Source: Actinomycetota bacterium (GTDB lineage Bacteria > Actinomycetota > Actinomycetes > S36-B12). Taken from it: a DNA stretch of 8,832 bases. Position numbers and translations under genes: made by a program. This document shows positions 1 to 5,832 of this stretch, in pieces. The stretch lies in assembly GCA_947472655.1 (NCBI GenBank), contig CANJCG010000066.1, positions 1 to 8,832 on the forward strand, written 5' to 3'. The notes beneath the pieces were generated by a model. The model saw only the letters and a program-made list of their open reading frames with translations. It was not told the DNA's origin and did not search any database. Each line of letters starts with the position of its first letter. Position 1 is the first letter of the stretch.

Positions 1-46
1 ATGCAAGCACGCAAAGGGCAATCACCGCGATGAGCAGCATGTCCAT
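1..46 (-). CDS. N-terminus of a protein with a hydrophobic start (partial, runs off the left edge)
   Basis: Only the first 15 codons are in the window. Read on the minus strand from the ATG at 46, they encode MDMLLIAVIALCVLA, a hydrophobic stretch that could be the first membrane segment of an integral membrane protein or a signal peptide. The start at 46 is chosen because an AAGGAG ribosome-binding site (56-61 on this strand) lies 9 nt upstream. An in-frame ATG at 55 touches that site directly and is too close; a third in-frame ATG is at 40. The gene lies downstream of the FAD oxidoreductase gene on the same strand, with a 175-nt gap, so it may be co-transcribed or have its own promoter. A transporter permease is possible given the substrate-binding protein elsewhere in the window, but nothing here proves it. 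Function unknown. Confidence 0.5.
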   Translation of the reverse strand, partial: MDMLLIAVIALCVLA

Positions 47-69
47 GGACGACATCTCCTTGAAGGAAC

Positions 70-90
70 CTTCCAGGTGTCTTCCTGGTG
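70..90. repeat. Imperfect 10-bp direct repeat near the start of the left-edge gene
   Basis: CTTCCAGGTG (70-79) and CTTCCTGGTG (81-90) differ at one position and are separated by one T. The same bases also hold a short inverted pair, CCAGG at 73-77 and CCTGG at 84-88. The element lies 9 nt upstream of the minus-strand ribosome-binding site, a place where an operator or leader structure could act. It is short and could be chance. Confidence 0.3.
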
Positions 91-131
91 TGCTCAGTGA
101 ACTAGCGGTGGCTCATGGACGAAGGCTACAG

Positions 132-153
132 AGATGAACGGAAGATGAACGGA
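132..153. repeat. Perfect tandem 11-bp direct repeat
   Basis: AGATGAACGGA occurs twice without a gap, at 132-142 and 143-153. On the minus strand it reads TCCGTTCATCT twice. It lies 86-107 nt upstream of the start of the left-edge gene and about 69 nt past the stop of the FAD oxidoreductase gene. An 11-bp period is close to one DNA helical turn, so a protein could bind both copies on the same face. A slippage duplication with no function is equally possible. Confidence 0.6.
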
Positions 154-221
154 TTTCAAACTTCTAGATTCCTGTGTGGTATTCAGGACCAGCGGCTTGG
201 ACTCAGGTGCGCAGGTCGGAA

Positions 222-1622
222 TCATTGCTGTGCAAAGGCTGCCGCACTCTCACCGGCAATACGACCAAAGACAAAGCACGTGGCCGTTGGGTTGCCGCCG
301 ATGGACATGGGGCCAGCCAGACCGCCAGCACATTCACCGCCAGCGAAGAGTCCAGGGATAACCTGATGCTTGGTATCCAGAACAGCGCCTTGAGCGTTCA
401 CGCGCGGCCCAGCACCAGTGAACCCGATAGACGATAACCGAATCTCAGTTGCGTAAAACGGGCCGGATGACACAACGCGCATGACCTTGGCTTCCTTCAT
501 TTGCACCGAATCAAAACCAAGGGCAGTGTCTGTGTTGTATTGATCAATTGTTGCTATCAAGTGGTTTGATGGAATTCCGAGCAGTTCGGATAATTCTTTG
601 AGGGACTGAGCTTTCACAAAGTGTTGATTTTCAACCATGGAATCAACAACGTCTTCAACCCAATCAGGATGCAGTCGACGTATTGGTTTTCCTTCAGGAG
701 TCTTTTCACCCGTCGGTTTATATGAGGTCTTTGCATCTTCATCAAAGATTGCATAGACAGGGGCTACTGCTGCGTTGAACGCTCCGTGCATTGCAGCAAT
801 CCCAGCCGTTTCATCGACAAAGCGACGTCCAGTTGCATCAACCATGAGCAGGTGACCGGGCAGTGCAGGGTTTGATACCTGTACATAGCCAGGCCGAATT
901 GTTGCTTCGTAATAATTGCGACCAGTGATTTGGGCACCCACGGCAGATGAGAGTGGCACTGCATCGCCTTGGGCATACGGCGCGAGTTCATCTCCTCCGA
1001 CAGGAAGTACCCAATCTCCGGCGAGGGCTGCTAACTCGGGCATCCACTCACGGATGAGTTCGGTATTGCCGCCCATACCACCTGTTGCTAGTACGACAGC
1101 TTTCGCCGTCAGAGTTTGGCCTGCCGCTTCAATTCCAGTTACCTGTCCGCCGTCAATAAGCAATCGGTCAACGCGATGATGTAAAGCAAAATCAACTCCT
1201 TGCGCGCGAGCAAGTCTAAGAAGCAGATCGATGAGTTGCTGTCCGCCACCTGTTCGGTGAATGCGAGGAACTTCAAAACTCTCATTTGGTACGACGCCAC
1301 GAATTTCTGCTCCATTGTCAGCAAGCCATTCAATCTCGGGGCCGGTTCCTGAACACAGCGCCCATGCAACTGATGCGTCAAGGCGGAAAGCATTAAGACG
1401 CATGTATTGCTCATACATCGCTTCAGCGCTGTCTTGGATGCCCTGTTCAACTTGGAAACGTGTGCCTGCACCCATGATGTTCGCCCACGAATAGCGGCTT
1501 CGTCCGCCAAGTTCGCCCTGCGCTTCGACGACAAGCACGGAGGCGCCGGTAGCACTGGCAGCTACTGCTGCTCGAAGTCCAGCGAATCCGCTACCAAGAA
1601 CGATCACATCTACATCAGTCAT
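222..1622 (-). CDS. FAD-dependent oxidoreductase (fumarate reductase / 3-ketosteroid dehydrogenase superfamily)
   Basis: A 466-residue flavoprotein, probably cytosolic, that should add or remove hydrogen across a C-C bond of an unidentified substrate. The N-terminus has the Rossmann motif GSGFAG (residues 10-15) for the FAD ADP moiety, followed by an acidic residue in VLVVEAQGELGG. An ATGG segment (179-182), LLMVDATGRRFVDE (258-271), and C-terminal GLFAGGECAGG (about 424-434) with GGNPTA (442-447) complete the FAD_binding_2 pattern. The cap domain lies between them. Where fumarate reductases carry an HHTMGG-like substrate motif, this protein reads FTGAGPRVN (from about 401), without histidine, so fumarate is an unlikely substrate. 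The start at 1622 is chosen because GGGAG lies 5 nt upstream and the Rossmann fold follows at once; the frame stays open to 1811, but that would overlap the next gene. It is divergent from the acyl-CoA dehydrogenase pair. Family certain, substrate unknown. Confidence 0.9.
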   Translation of the reverse strand: MTDVDVIVLGSGFAGLRAAVAASATGASVLVVEAQGELGGRSRYSWANIMGAGTRFQVEQGIQDSAEAMYEQYMRLNAFRLDASVAWALCSGTGPEIEWLADNGAEIRGVVPNESFEVPRIHRTGGGQQLIDLLLRLARAQGVDFALHHRVDRLLIDGGQVTGIEAAGQTLTAKAVVLATGGMGGNTELIREWMPELAALAGDWVLPVGGDELAPYAQGDAVPLSSAVGAQITGRNYYEATIRPGYVQVSNPALPGHLLMVDATGRRFVDETAGIAAMHGAFNAAVAPVYAIFDEDAKTSYKPTGEKTPEGKPIRRLHPDWVEDVVDSMVENQHFVKAQSLKELSELLGIPSNHLIATIDQYNTDTALGFDSVQMKEAKVMRVVSSGPFYATEIRLSSIGFTGAGPRVNAQGAVLDTKHQVIPGLFAGGECAGGLAGPMSIGGNPTATCFVFGRIAGESAAAFAQQ

Positions 1623-1788
1623 GGACTCTCCCGGAGGCACTGAAATGGTTCCCGCTGGCGATCGTATCGAGACGCTGACTGCGGGCGATTGGAAAATCAG
1701 GATAAGTGTAGAAGTTAGAAAAGGTGGTTCGATAGTATTGCTCAATATCAGGAGTAAGAGCTCTTGATCGTGAATTCTTGGAGGAACC
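1623..1788. promoter_or_regulatory. Divergent intergenic region, presumed to hold two promoters
   Basis: These 166 nt separate the divergent starts of the FAD oxidoreductase (minus) and the first acyl-CoA dehydrogenase gene (plus), so both promoters are expected here. I could not pick a convincing -35/-10 pair on either strand. The plus-strand end holds a strong GGAGG (1780-1784) 4 nt before the GTG start. The minus-strand end holds GGGAG 5 nt before its ATG. A small palindrome at 1736-1747 is listed separately. Confidence 0.5.
1736..1747. promoter_or_regulatory. Candidate operator: palindrome TATTG-CT-CAATA
   Basis: A perfect inverted repeat of 5-bp arms around a 2-nt centre, with partial symmetry just outside (GATA to the left, ATCA to the right). 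It lies 41 nt upstream of the acyl-CoA dehydrogenase GTG start, inside the divergent region. Placement and shape suit a TetR-type repressor site, but it does not match the KstR consensus (AACnnGTT core) or the KstR2 consensus (CAAGnnCTTG core) of steroid catabolism. With such short arms, chance is a real alternative. Confidence 0.3.
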
Positions 1789-2883
1789 GTGACGCTTGTC
1801 TTGCGGCGCAATGACTATACGCTGAGCGATGAGCAAGGCCAGTTGGTTGACATGCTGCGCTCGCTGTTCACCGAGCAGTCAACGATTGACGTCGTTCGTG
1901 CAGCTGAGCCGCTTGGCTTCGACCAGAACCTGTGGTCGACGGTGCAAGATAATGGGCTGCTCACCATTTCGATCCCCGAATCAGTAGGGGGTGATGGCGG
2001 TGGGCTTGTTGAGTTGGTTCTTGCCGGTATCGAGATTGGCCGCACAGCTGCGCCAGTGCCGCTTATTGATCATGTAGTCACGATGCGTCTTCTTTCGGCA
2101 CTCAAAGGCACAGGGGTTTCGATTGATGCTTTGGATTGGAAAGCTGCCCTTGCCGGAGATCTCATCGTGAGTCTGGCGCCAATTTCAACGTGGGAACTGG
2201 GCTCGCAGCTTGTTCCCAGTGGGGCTGTGGCCAAGGCCGTTGTGGCATTTAAGGATGGCGCAATCATCTTAATGACACGTGAGACACCTGCGGCCCAAGC
2301 CCAAAACGAAGGCTGTGCGCCCGTGGCTTGGTGGAGTCCCAATGATGAAGACGTTCTGACCACCACACTGTTAGAAGGCCATGAGGCAGTGGACATCTGG
2401 GAGTTAGCTCATCGCGAATGGCGAATTGCAACGGCTGCATCCCTTGTTGGACTTATGGCAATTTCAAGTGAGATTGCTCGCGGTTATGCACTTGATCGCA
2501 AAGCCTTTGGTGTCACGATCGCGAAATTCCAAGCAATTTCTCATCAGCTGGCCGACATACACATGGATGTTGTGACGGCACGAAATATGACCATTAAGGC
2601 TGCATGGCTAACTGAAAATGAGCCGGACTTCCGTCCAGAACTTGCTGCGATGGCGATGGCGCATGCCACTCGCGCAGCACTGCGCAGCACTGCAAAAGCC
2701 GTTCACGTGCATGGCGGCATGGGTATCACCAATGAAGCAGATATCAGCCTGTTTTATCGCAAGGTTTCTTCATGGTCACTCGTCGGCGGTGGAATCCGAC
2801 GGGATCTTGACGACATCAGCACTGCAATTGACCATCGAGCGCAAGAACTTGTAGTCACCGCACTTACTTCATCGAATCGATAG
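1789..2883 (+). CDS. Acyl-CoA dehydrogenase, small (non-catalytic) subunit of a two-gene enzyme
   Basis: A 364-residue acyl-CoA dehydrogenase-fold protein, likely the partner subunit of the protein encoded 12 nt downstream. The N-terminal helical domain is recognisable (LSDEQGQLVDMLRSLF, from residue 12). The middle beta domain is degenerate: the usual SEP..GSD flavin motif is missing. The C-terminal domain is well kept, with RGYALDRKAFGVTIAKFQAI (231-250), the R..FG..I..FQ FAD contact, and HVHGGMGITNE (306-316). The catalytic base appears absent. The MCAD-type glutamate position falls in SLVGGG (330-335), and at the isovaleryl-CoA dehydrogenase position I align a tryptophan (W211, in HREWRIATAA). 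This is the pattern of the small subunit in alpha2beta2 FadE enzymes of mycobacterial sterol side-chain degradation. The start is GTG, supported by GGAGG 4 nt upstream; no in-frame ATG lies nearby. Confidence 0.88.
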   Translation: MTLVLRRNDYTLSDEQGQLVDMLRSLFTEQSTIDVVRAAEPLGFDQNLWSTVQDNGLLTISIPESVGGDGGGLVELVLAGIEIGRTAAPVPLIDHVVTMRLLSALKGTGVSIDALDWKAALAGDLIVSLAPISTWELGSQLVPSGAVAKAVVAFKDGAIILMTRETPAAQAQNEGCAPVAWWSPNDEDVLTTTLLEGHEAVDIWELAHREWRIATAASLVGLMAISSEIARGYALDRKAFGVTIAKFQAISHQLADIHMDVVTARNMTIKAAWLTENEPDFRPELAAMAMAHATRAALRSTAKAVHVHGGMGITNEADISLFYRKVSSWSLVGGGIRRDLDDISTAIDHRAQELVVTALTSSNR

Positions 2884-2895
2884 GGAGAGACTGAC

Positions 2896-4059
2896 ATGGA
2901 TTTCAGTCAAGTTGAGCTAACTTCAGATCAGTTAGTTTTTGAGAAAGAAATTCGAGAGTTGATCTCGCAAAATTGGACTCCAAACCTTGCCCACATCGCA
3001 GTCGATCACGATCGCATGCCAAAGTCGGTGCGGATGGAAATGTCCAGACGCGGATGGATCCATCCTGAACTCGCAGTTGAGGCAGGCGGTGCCGGGCTCG
3101 GAGAAATCGAACTTGAAATGATTACAAATCTTTTCGATGAGTACTACATCCCGGCAAACGTCAGTTCATCTTTACTTATTCCGACTTTAGAAAAGTTCGG
3201 ATCGCAATGGTTGAAAGACAATGTGCTCCCAGGAATCCGCTCGGGTGAGTTGACCACCTGCCTTGGATACTCGGAGCCAGACAACGGCTCTGATATGGCT
3301 GCAGCAACGACTCGTGCTGTTCAAGATGGTGACACTTGGGTTATCAATGGCCAAAAGATGTGGACCACATGGGGCAACGAATCCGATTATGTTTTCCTCC
3401 TGACTCGTACGGGCGCGGTTGAAGAAAAACACCGGACTTTAACAATGTTCTTGGTGCCAATGAACACCCCAGGTGTTGAAGCAACTCCCGTGTGGATTTT
3501 GGGTGGGGGTCGCACGAACGTCACCTTCTACACCGATGTCGTGATCTCTGACAACTACCGCATTGGTCCTGTGAATGACGGCTGGAGTGTCATGTCAGAA
3601 CCCCTTGCCACCGAACATGGAGCTGGAGTTGTTACTGAGGGCGTATCGCCAGTCAATGGTTCGATGGGTGCTGGTTTTTCTCGGGTATTCCAAAAACTCG
3701 TCGATGGCGCTATCCAATGGGCAGCCTCGCGCACAATGCCTGACGGACGCTCACGTCTTGAAGATCCGTTAGTGCGAGCAGCGCTCGCGGAAGCAATGCT
3801 TGATTTGGAAATGTGTTGGAACGCAGAAGGCGAGCTTGGCAAGCCGATGTCAGCTGAGGCGTTAGCAAAGCATGCCGACAAGCTTGCAGACATGGCCGCA
3901 CCTGAAGGTCTGCTTGATTTCGGTGTTGATGGCAGCATCGCGGCTGGCATCATTGCCAGTGAGCGCCAGCATGCACCTGGTACTGCTGTTTATGGTGGAA
4001 CTACTGAAATTTATCGCAATAACCTTGCGCGCCGGCTCGGTCTACCACGGCCGTACTAA
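2896..4059 (+). CDS. Acyl-CoA dehydrogenase, large (catalytic) subunit of a two-gene enzyme
   Basis: A 387-residue acyl-CoA dehydrogenase that should oxidise an acyl-CoA to the trans-2-enoyl-CoA with FAD, together with the preceding gene's product. It has the middle-domain motif LGYSEPDNGSD (123-133), INGQKMWTTWGNESDYV (150-166) and a complete beta domain (FLVPMNTPGVEATPV). The C-terminal helices are divergent: the R..FG..I..FQ segment is replaced by SRTMPDGRSRLEDPLVR (278-294), and no GGMG motif is present. At the MCAD glutamate position there is glycine (G367 in VYGGTTEIYRNN). A likely base is E240 in PLATEHGAG, which aligns with the isovaleryl-CoA dehydrogenase-type glutamate (LERLVLAG in that enzyme). 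These losses mirror what the small subunit keeps. The ATG follows GGGAG by 8 nt, and the two genes are surely one transcript. Confidence 0.9.
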   Translation: MDFSQVELTSDQLVFEKEIRELISQNWTPNLAHIAVDHDRMPKSVRMEMSRRGWIHPELAVEAGGAGLGEIELEMITNLFDEYYIPANVSSSLLIPTLEKFGSQWLKDNVLPGIRSGELTTCLGYSEPDNGSDMAAATTRAVQDGDTWVINGQKMWTTWGNESDYVFLLTRTGAVEEKHRTLTMFLVPMNTPGVEATPVWILGGGRTNVTFYTDVVISDNYRIGPVNDGWSVMSEPLATEHGAGVVTEGVSPVNGSMGAGFSRVFQKLVDGAIQWAASRTMPDGRSRLEDPLVRAALAEAMLDLEMCWNAEGELGKPMSAEALAKHADKLADMAAPEGLLDFGVDGSIAAGIIASERQHAPGTAVYGGTTEIYRNNLARRLGLPRPY

Positions 4060-4109
4060 TACAGATTGTGCGTGTAAACAAAACCTAATAGTTACGAAGC
4101 AATAGAAAA

Positions 4110-4145
4110 TGAGTGTGGGTGGCGATTTCTCGCCACCCACACTCA
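4110..4145. terminator. Hairpin terminator between convergent genes
   Basis: A 16-bp perfect stem: the left arm at 4110-4125 (containing GTGTGGGTGGCGA) pairs with 4130-4145 around a TTTC loop (4126-4129). It lies 50 nt after the stop of the large acyl-CoA dehydrogenase gene and 28 nt after the stop of the substrate-binding protein gene on the other strand. Read on the minus strand it is followed by a T-rich stretch (ATTTTCTATT), so it fits best as that gene's intrinsic terminator. On the plus strand no T-run follows, so stopping there would rest on the hairpin alone. Confidence 0.85.
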
Positions 4146-4173
4146 CGTGTAAATGTATTGCTGATGCTACTAA

Positions 4174-5460
4174 CTAGCCTTTTAGAACAACCTTGCCAGT
4201 ATTGACATCAACGAGGTCACCACAGGTTGGTTCCTTATCAGGAACGATCTTGAGATCAACGATCGTGACGAACCACGAGCAGTTGCCTGGGGTGCCGTTT
4301 GGTCCAAGCGCGCTTGGGATGTAGTTGATTGGCTTTGGCAATACGCCAGCGCCATCAAATGACTTCACCTTGTGGGCAGCAGTGACAATGCCTGCACGCG
4401 TAGGACAAACACCGGCAGCCTTGATGCTCTTGATCATGGTGTCAGCTGAGATGTATGACATTGGTGGGTTTGCACCATATGGGTTGAAGCCCGCTGCCAA
4501 CATCGCGTTGTTGTAGGTACGGAAGCCTGGGCGACCGGTGACACCTGGTGGGATTGACCCGTAGGTGGAACTGATAACACCGTTCAAGCCTGCGCCACCC
4601 TTGGTGACCAATGCTGGGTCAGACAGACCTGGCATGTTCAGTGCCTTCAAGGTGATGCCCTGCTGCTTGAGTGCCTGGAACACTGACACACCGCCATCTG
4701 GCTGAAGAACAGCGATCACGCCATCAGCACCTGATGCACGAATCGCCAACGCCGTTGACGTTGCGTCATAGGCACCAAATGGGGCATCGTTCTTGGTGAG
4801 CACAGTGGTCATACCCGCTAATGGGGCAAGCGCCAAGGTGTTCTTGAGGTTTTGCACTGCAGCTGGAACAGGGAAGGTGATACCTGCAAGCTTGGTGGCA
4901 CCAGTTGTGGCAAGGCGCTTTACTAGTGCCGTTGAAGCCAAGTTGTTTGAACCCGGGCCGCCAGAACCGAAGACGTTGAAGTCAGTTGCTGCAGGTGGCA
5001 ACCCGGTGCCGAATGCAGGAAGGTTTGCAGTCTTCAAAGCTGGGAACATGGTGTCAACTGCTGCTGCATAGTTAATCGCGAGAACTTGATCGCGATCAAG
5101 AGCTTGGCTCGCTGCAGTGATTTGGCCAGCACCATTGGATGCATCGTCGTACTTCGAAAGCACGAGCTTGCGACCAAAGATGCCACCCTTGGCATTTTCC
5201 TGAGCAACGCGCAGTGCAACGGCTTCGTATGCGCCGGCAAAACCTGGTGCGCTTGGGCCAGTGAGTGACGTAATCATGCCGACCTTGAGGGTCTTTGCAT
5301 CGACACCTGGTGTTGGAGCACACGACGCTGGCGTAACGACCTTTGGTGCTGGCGTTGGTGCAGCTTGTGCACTAGCCAGAGCAGTCATAGTGACTGCAAC
5401 ACTGAGGCCTCCGACAACGAGGTATGCAGAACGACGCTTGCGCATCTGTGATCCTGCCAT
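4174..5460 (-). CDS. Secreted substrate-binding protein of a branched-chain amino acid-type ABC transporter
   Basis: A 428-residue periplasmic-binding-protein type I (Leu/Ile/Val-binding, Peripla_BP_6) protein. The N-terminus MAGSQMRKRR is followed by a hydrophobic core (about 12-29) and an ASAQA-A cleavage site near residue 33: a Sec signal with no lipobox cysteine. A Pro/Ala-rich linker leads to TLKVGMITSLTGP (57-69), the typical first strand, then GGIFGRKLVLSKYDDAS and FGSGGPGSNN. Members bind amino acids, amides, aromatic acids or other small acids; the ligand cannot be read here. Four cysteines (about 47, 352, 394, 413) could form disulfides outside the cell. The ATG at 5460 follows a perfect AGGAGG by 7 nt; an upstream ATG at 5493 would extend into the leader and is rejected. 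No ATPase or full permease gene is in the window. It converges on the acyl-CoA dehydrogenases and diverges from the amidohydrolase. Confidence 0.9.
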   Translation of the reverse strand: MAGSQMRKRRSAYLVVGGLSVAVTMTALASAQAAPTPAPKVVTPASCAPTPGVDAKTLKVGMITSLTGPSAPGFAGAYEAVALRVAQENAKGGIFGRKLVLSKYDDASNGAGQITAASQALDRDQVLAINYAAAVDTMFPALKTANLPAFGTGLPPAATDFNVFGSGGPGSNNLASTALVKRLATTGATKLAGITFPVPAAVQNLKNTLALAPLAGMTTVLTKNDAPFGAYDATSTALAIRASGADGVIAVLQPDGGVSVFQALKQQGITLKALNMPGLSDPALVTKGGAGLNGVISSTYGSIPPGVTGRPGFRTYNNAMLAAGFNPYGANPPMSYISADTMIKSIKAAGVCPTRAGIVTAAHKVKSFDGAGVLPKPINYIPSALGPNGTPGNCSWFVTIVDLKIVPDKEPTCGDLVDVNTGKVVLKG

Positions 5461-5484
5461 GTGAAATCCTCCTGTATACGCGGA

Positions 5485-5499
5485 CAAGCACACTGCTTG
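5485..5499. promoter_or_regulatory. Inverted repeat CAAGCA-CAC-TGCTTG in the binding-protein leader
   Basis: Perfect 6-bp arms around a 3-nt centre, located 24 nt upstream of the substrate-binding protein ATG and 11 nt upstream of its AGGAGG. It could be an operator or a small leader hairpin. It resembles the KstR2 half-sites (CAAG and CTTG), but the spacing is 7 nt rather than 2, so it is not a KstR2 site by the published consensus. Confidence 0.35.
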
Positions 5500-5567
5500 G
5501 CCCGATCTGTATCAGCATGAATATGCCGAGTAGCTAGGAGACAAAGTAGTTCTTTAATCTCAGATCC

Positions 5568-5594
5568 GCTATAGATGCCGGTAAAATGTTTCAA
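5568..5594 (-). promoter_or_regulatory. Weak candidate promoter for the substrate-binding protein gene
   Basis: On the minus strand TTGAAA (5594 to 5589) is followed after 15 nt by TATAGC (5573 to 5568). The spacer is shorter than the usual 17 nt and the -10 is imperfect. It would give a leader of about 100 nt containing the 5485-5499 inverted repeat. Tentative only. Confidence 0.25.
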
Positions 5595-5748
5595 TTCGTT
5601 ATAAATCCAATTCTCCGGTTTCTTAACCTTCAGAATCCTCGATTTCTTCAGTGCGTGGCAGCAGGGAGGAACCTGAGCTCAAATTCAAGAAAGAAATGAC
5701 CGATATGTCCGTTTCACCAAAACTCAGAATAAAACTTTTCTAAAAACC

Positions 5749-5777
5749 TTGTGCTCTTTATGAGGAACACCGATAGT
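5749..5777 (+). promoter_or_regulatory. Weak candidate promoter for the amidohydrolase gene
   Basis: TTGTGC (5749-5754) and GATAGT (5772-5777) are separated by 17 nt and lie 55 nt before the GTG start. The matches to the consensus are partial (3 of 6 and 4 of 6). Tentative only. Confidence 0.25.
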
Positions 5778-5832
5778 TGTCTCATTAGTGAAATTTGGCA
5801 GGCGATTGTCTTGCCCTCTTGAGGAGGCTTTT

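Larger units (their letters stand above)
47..221. other. Intergenic region between the FAD oxidoreductase and the partial left-edge gene
   Basis: This 175-nt stretch holds no convincing gene. It contains the ribosome-binding site of the left-edge gene, a perfect tandem 11-bp repeat (132-153) and an imperfect 10-bp direct repeat (70-79 and 81-90). I see no hairpin with a T-tract, so there is no evident terminator after the FAD oxidoreductase gene. A TTGAAA sequence on the minus strand (159 to 154) lacks a good -10 partner at 16-18 nt. Confidence 0.5.
5461..5832. other. Long divergent intergenic region between the binding protein and amidohydrolase genes
   Basis: These 372 nt hold no gene that I can support. 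The region is visibly richer in A and T than the flanking genes, especially 5575-5760. It holds the ribosome-binding sites of both neighbours (AGGAGG at 5468-5473 on the minus strand; GAGGAGG at 5821-5827 on the plus strand), a short inverted repeat at 5485-5499, and weak promoter-like pairs on each strand, listed separately. A length well above what two promoters need suggests regulator sites or a long leader, but I see no riboswitch that I recognise. Confidence 0.6.

Noticed and set aside
1..46. Naming the left-edge gene as the LivH permease
   Set aside because: Fifteen hydrophobic residues are not enough; a signal peptide or any membrane protein would look the same.
115..437. Overlapping plus-strand frames of 61-87 codons at the left end
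   Set aside because: They run antisense into the FAD oxidoreductase C-terminus, have no ribosome-binding site that I can support, and encode no recognisable protein.
1623..1811. Extension of the FAD oxidoreductase by 63 residues to an ATG at 1811
   Set aside because: It would overlap the start of the divergent acyl-CoA dehydrogenase gene, adds low-complexity sequence ahead of the Rossmann motif, and the ATG at 1622 has its own good ribosome-binding site.
5461..5493. Start of the substrate-binding protein at 5493
   Set aside because: The added residues precede a clean signal peptide, and the perfect AGGAGG at 5468-5473 serves the ATG at 5460.
5640..5720. GAAA...TTTC imperfect dyad around 5694-5716 as an operator
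   Set aside because: Only the outer four bases and scattered inner ones match; the core is not symmetrical.
5788..5832. Start of the amidohydrolase at the ATG at 5788
   Set aside because: GAGGAGG at 5821-5827 is placed 5 nt before GTG at 5833, and the family's first strand begins directly after it.
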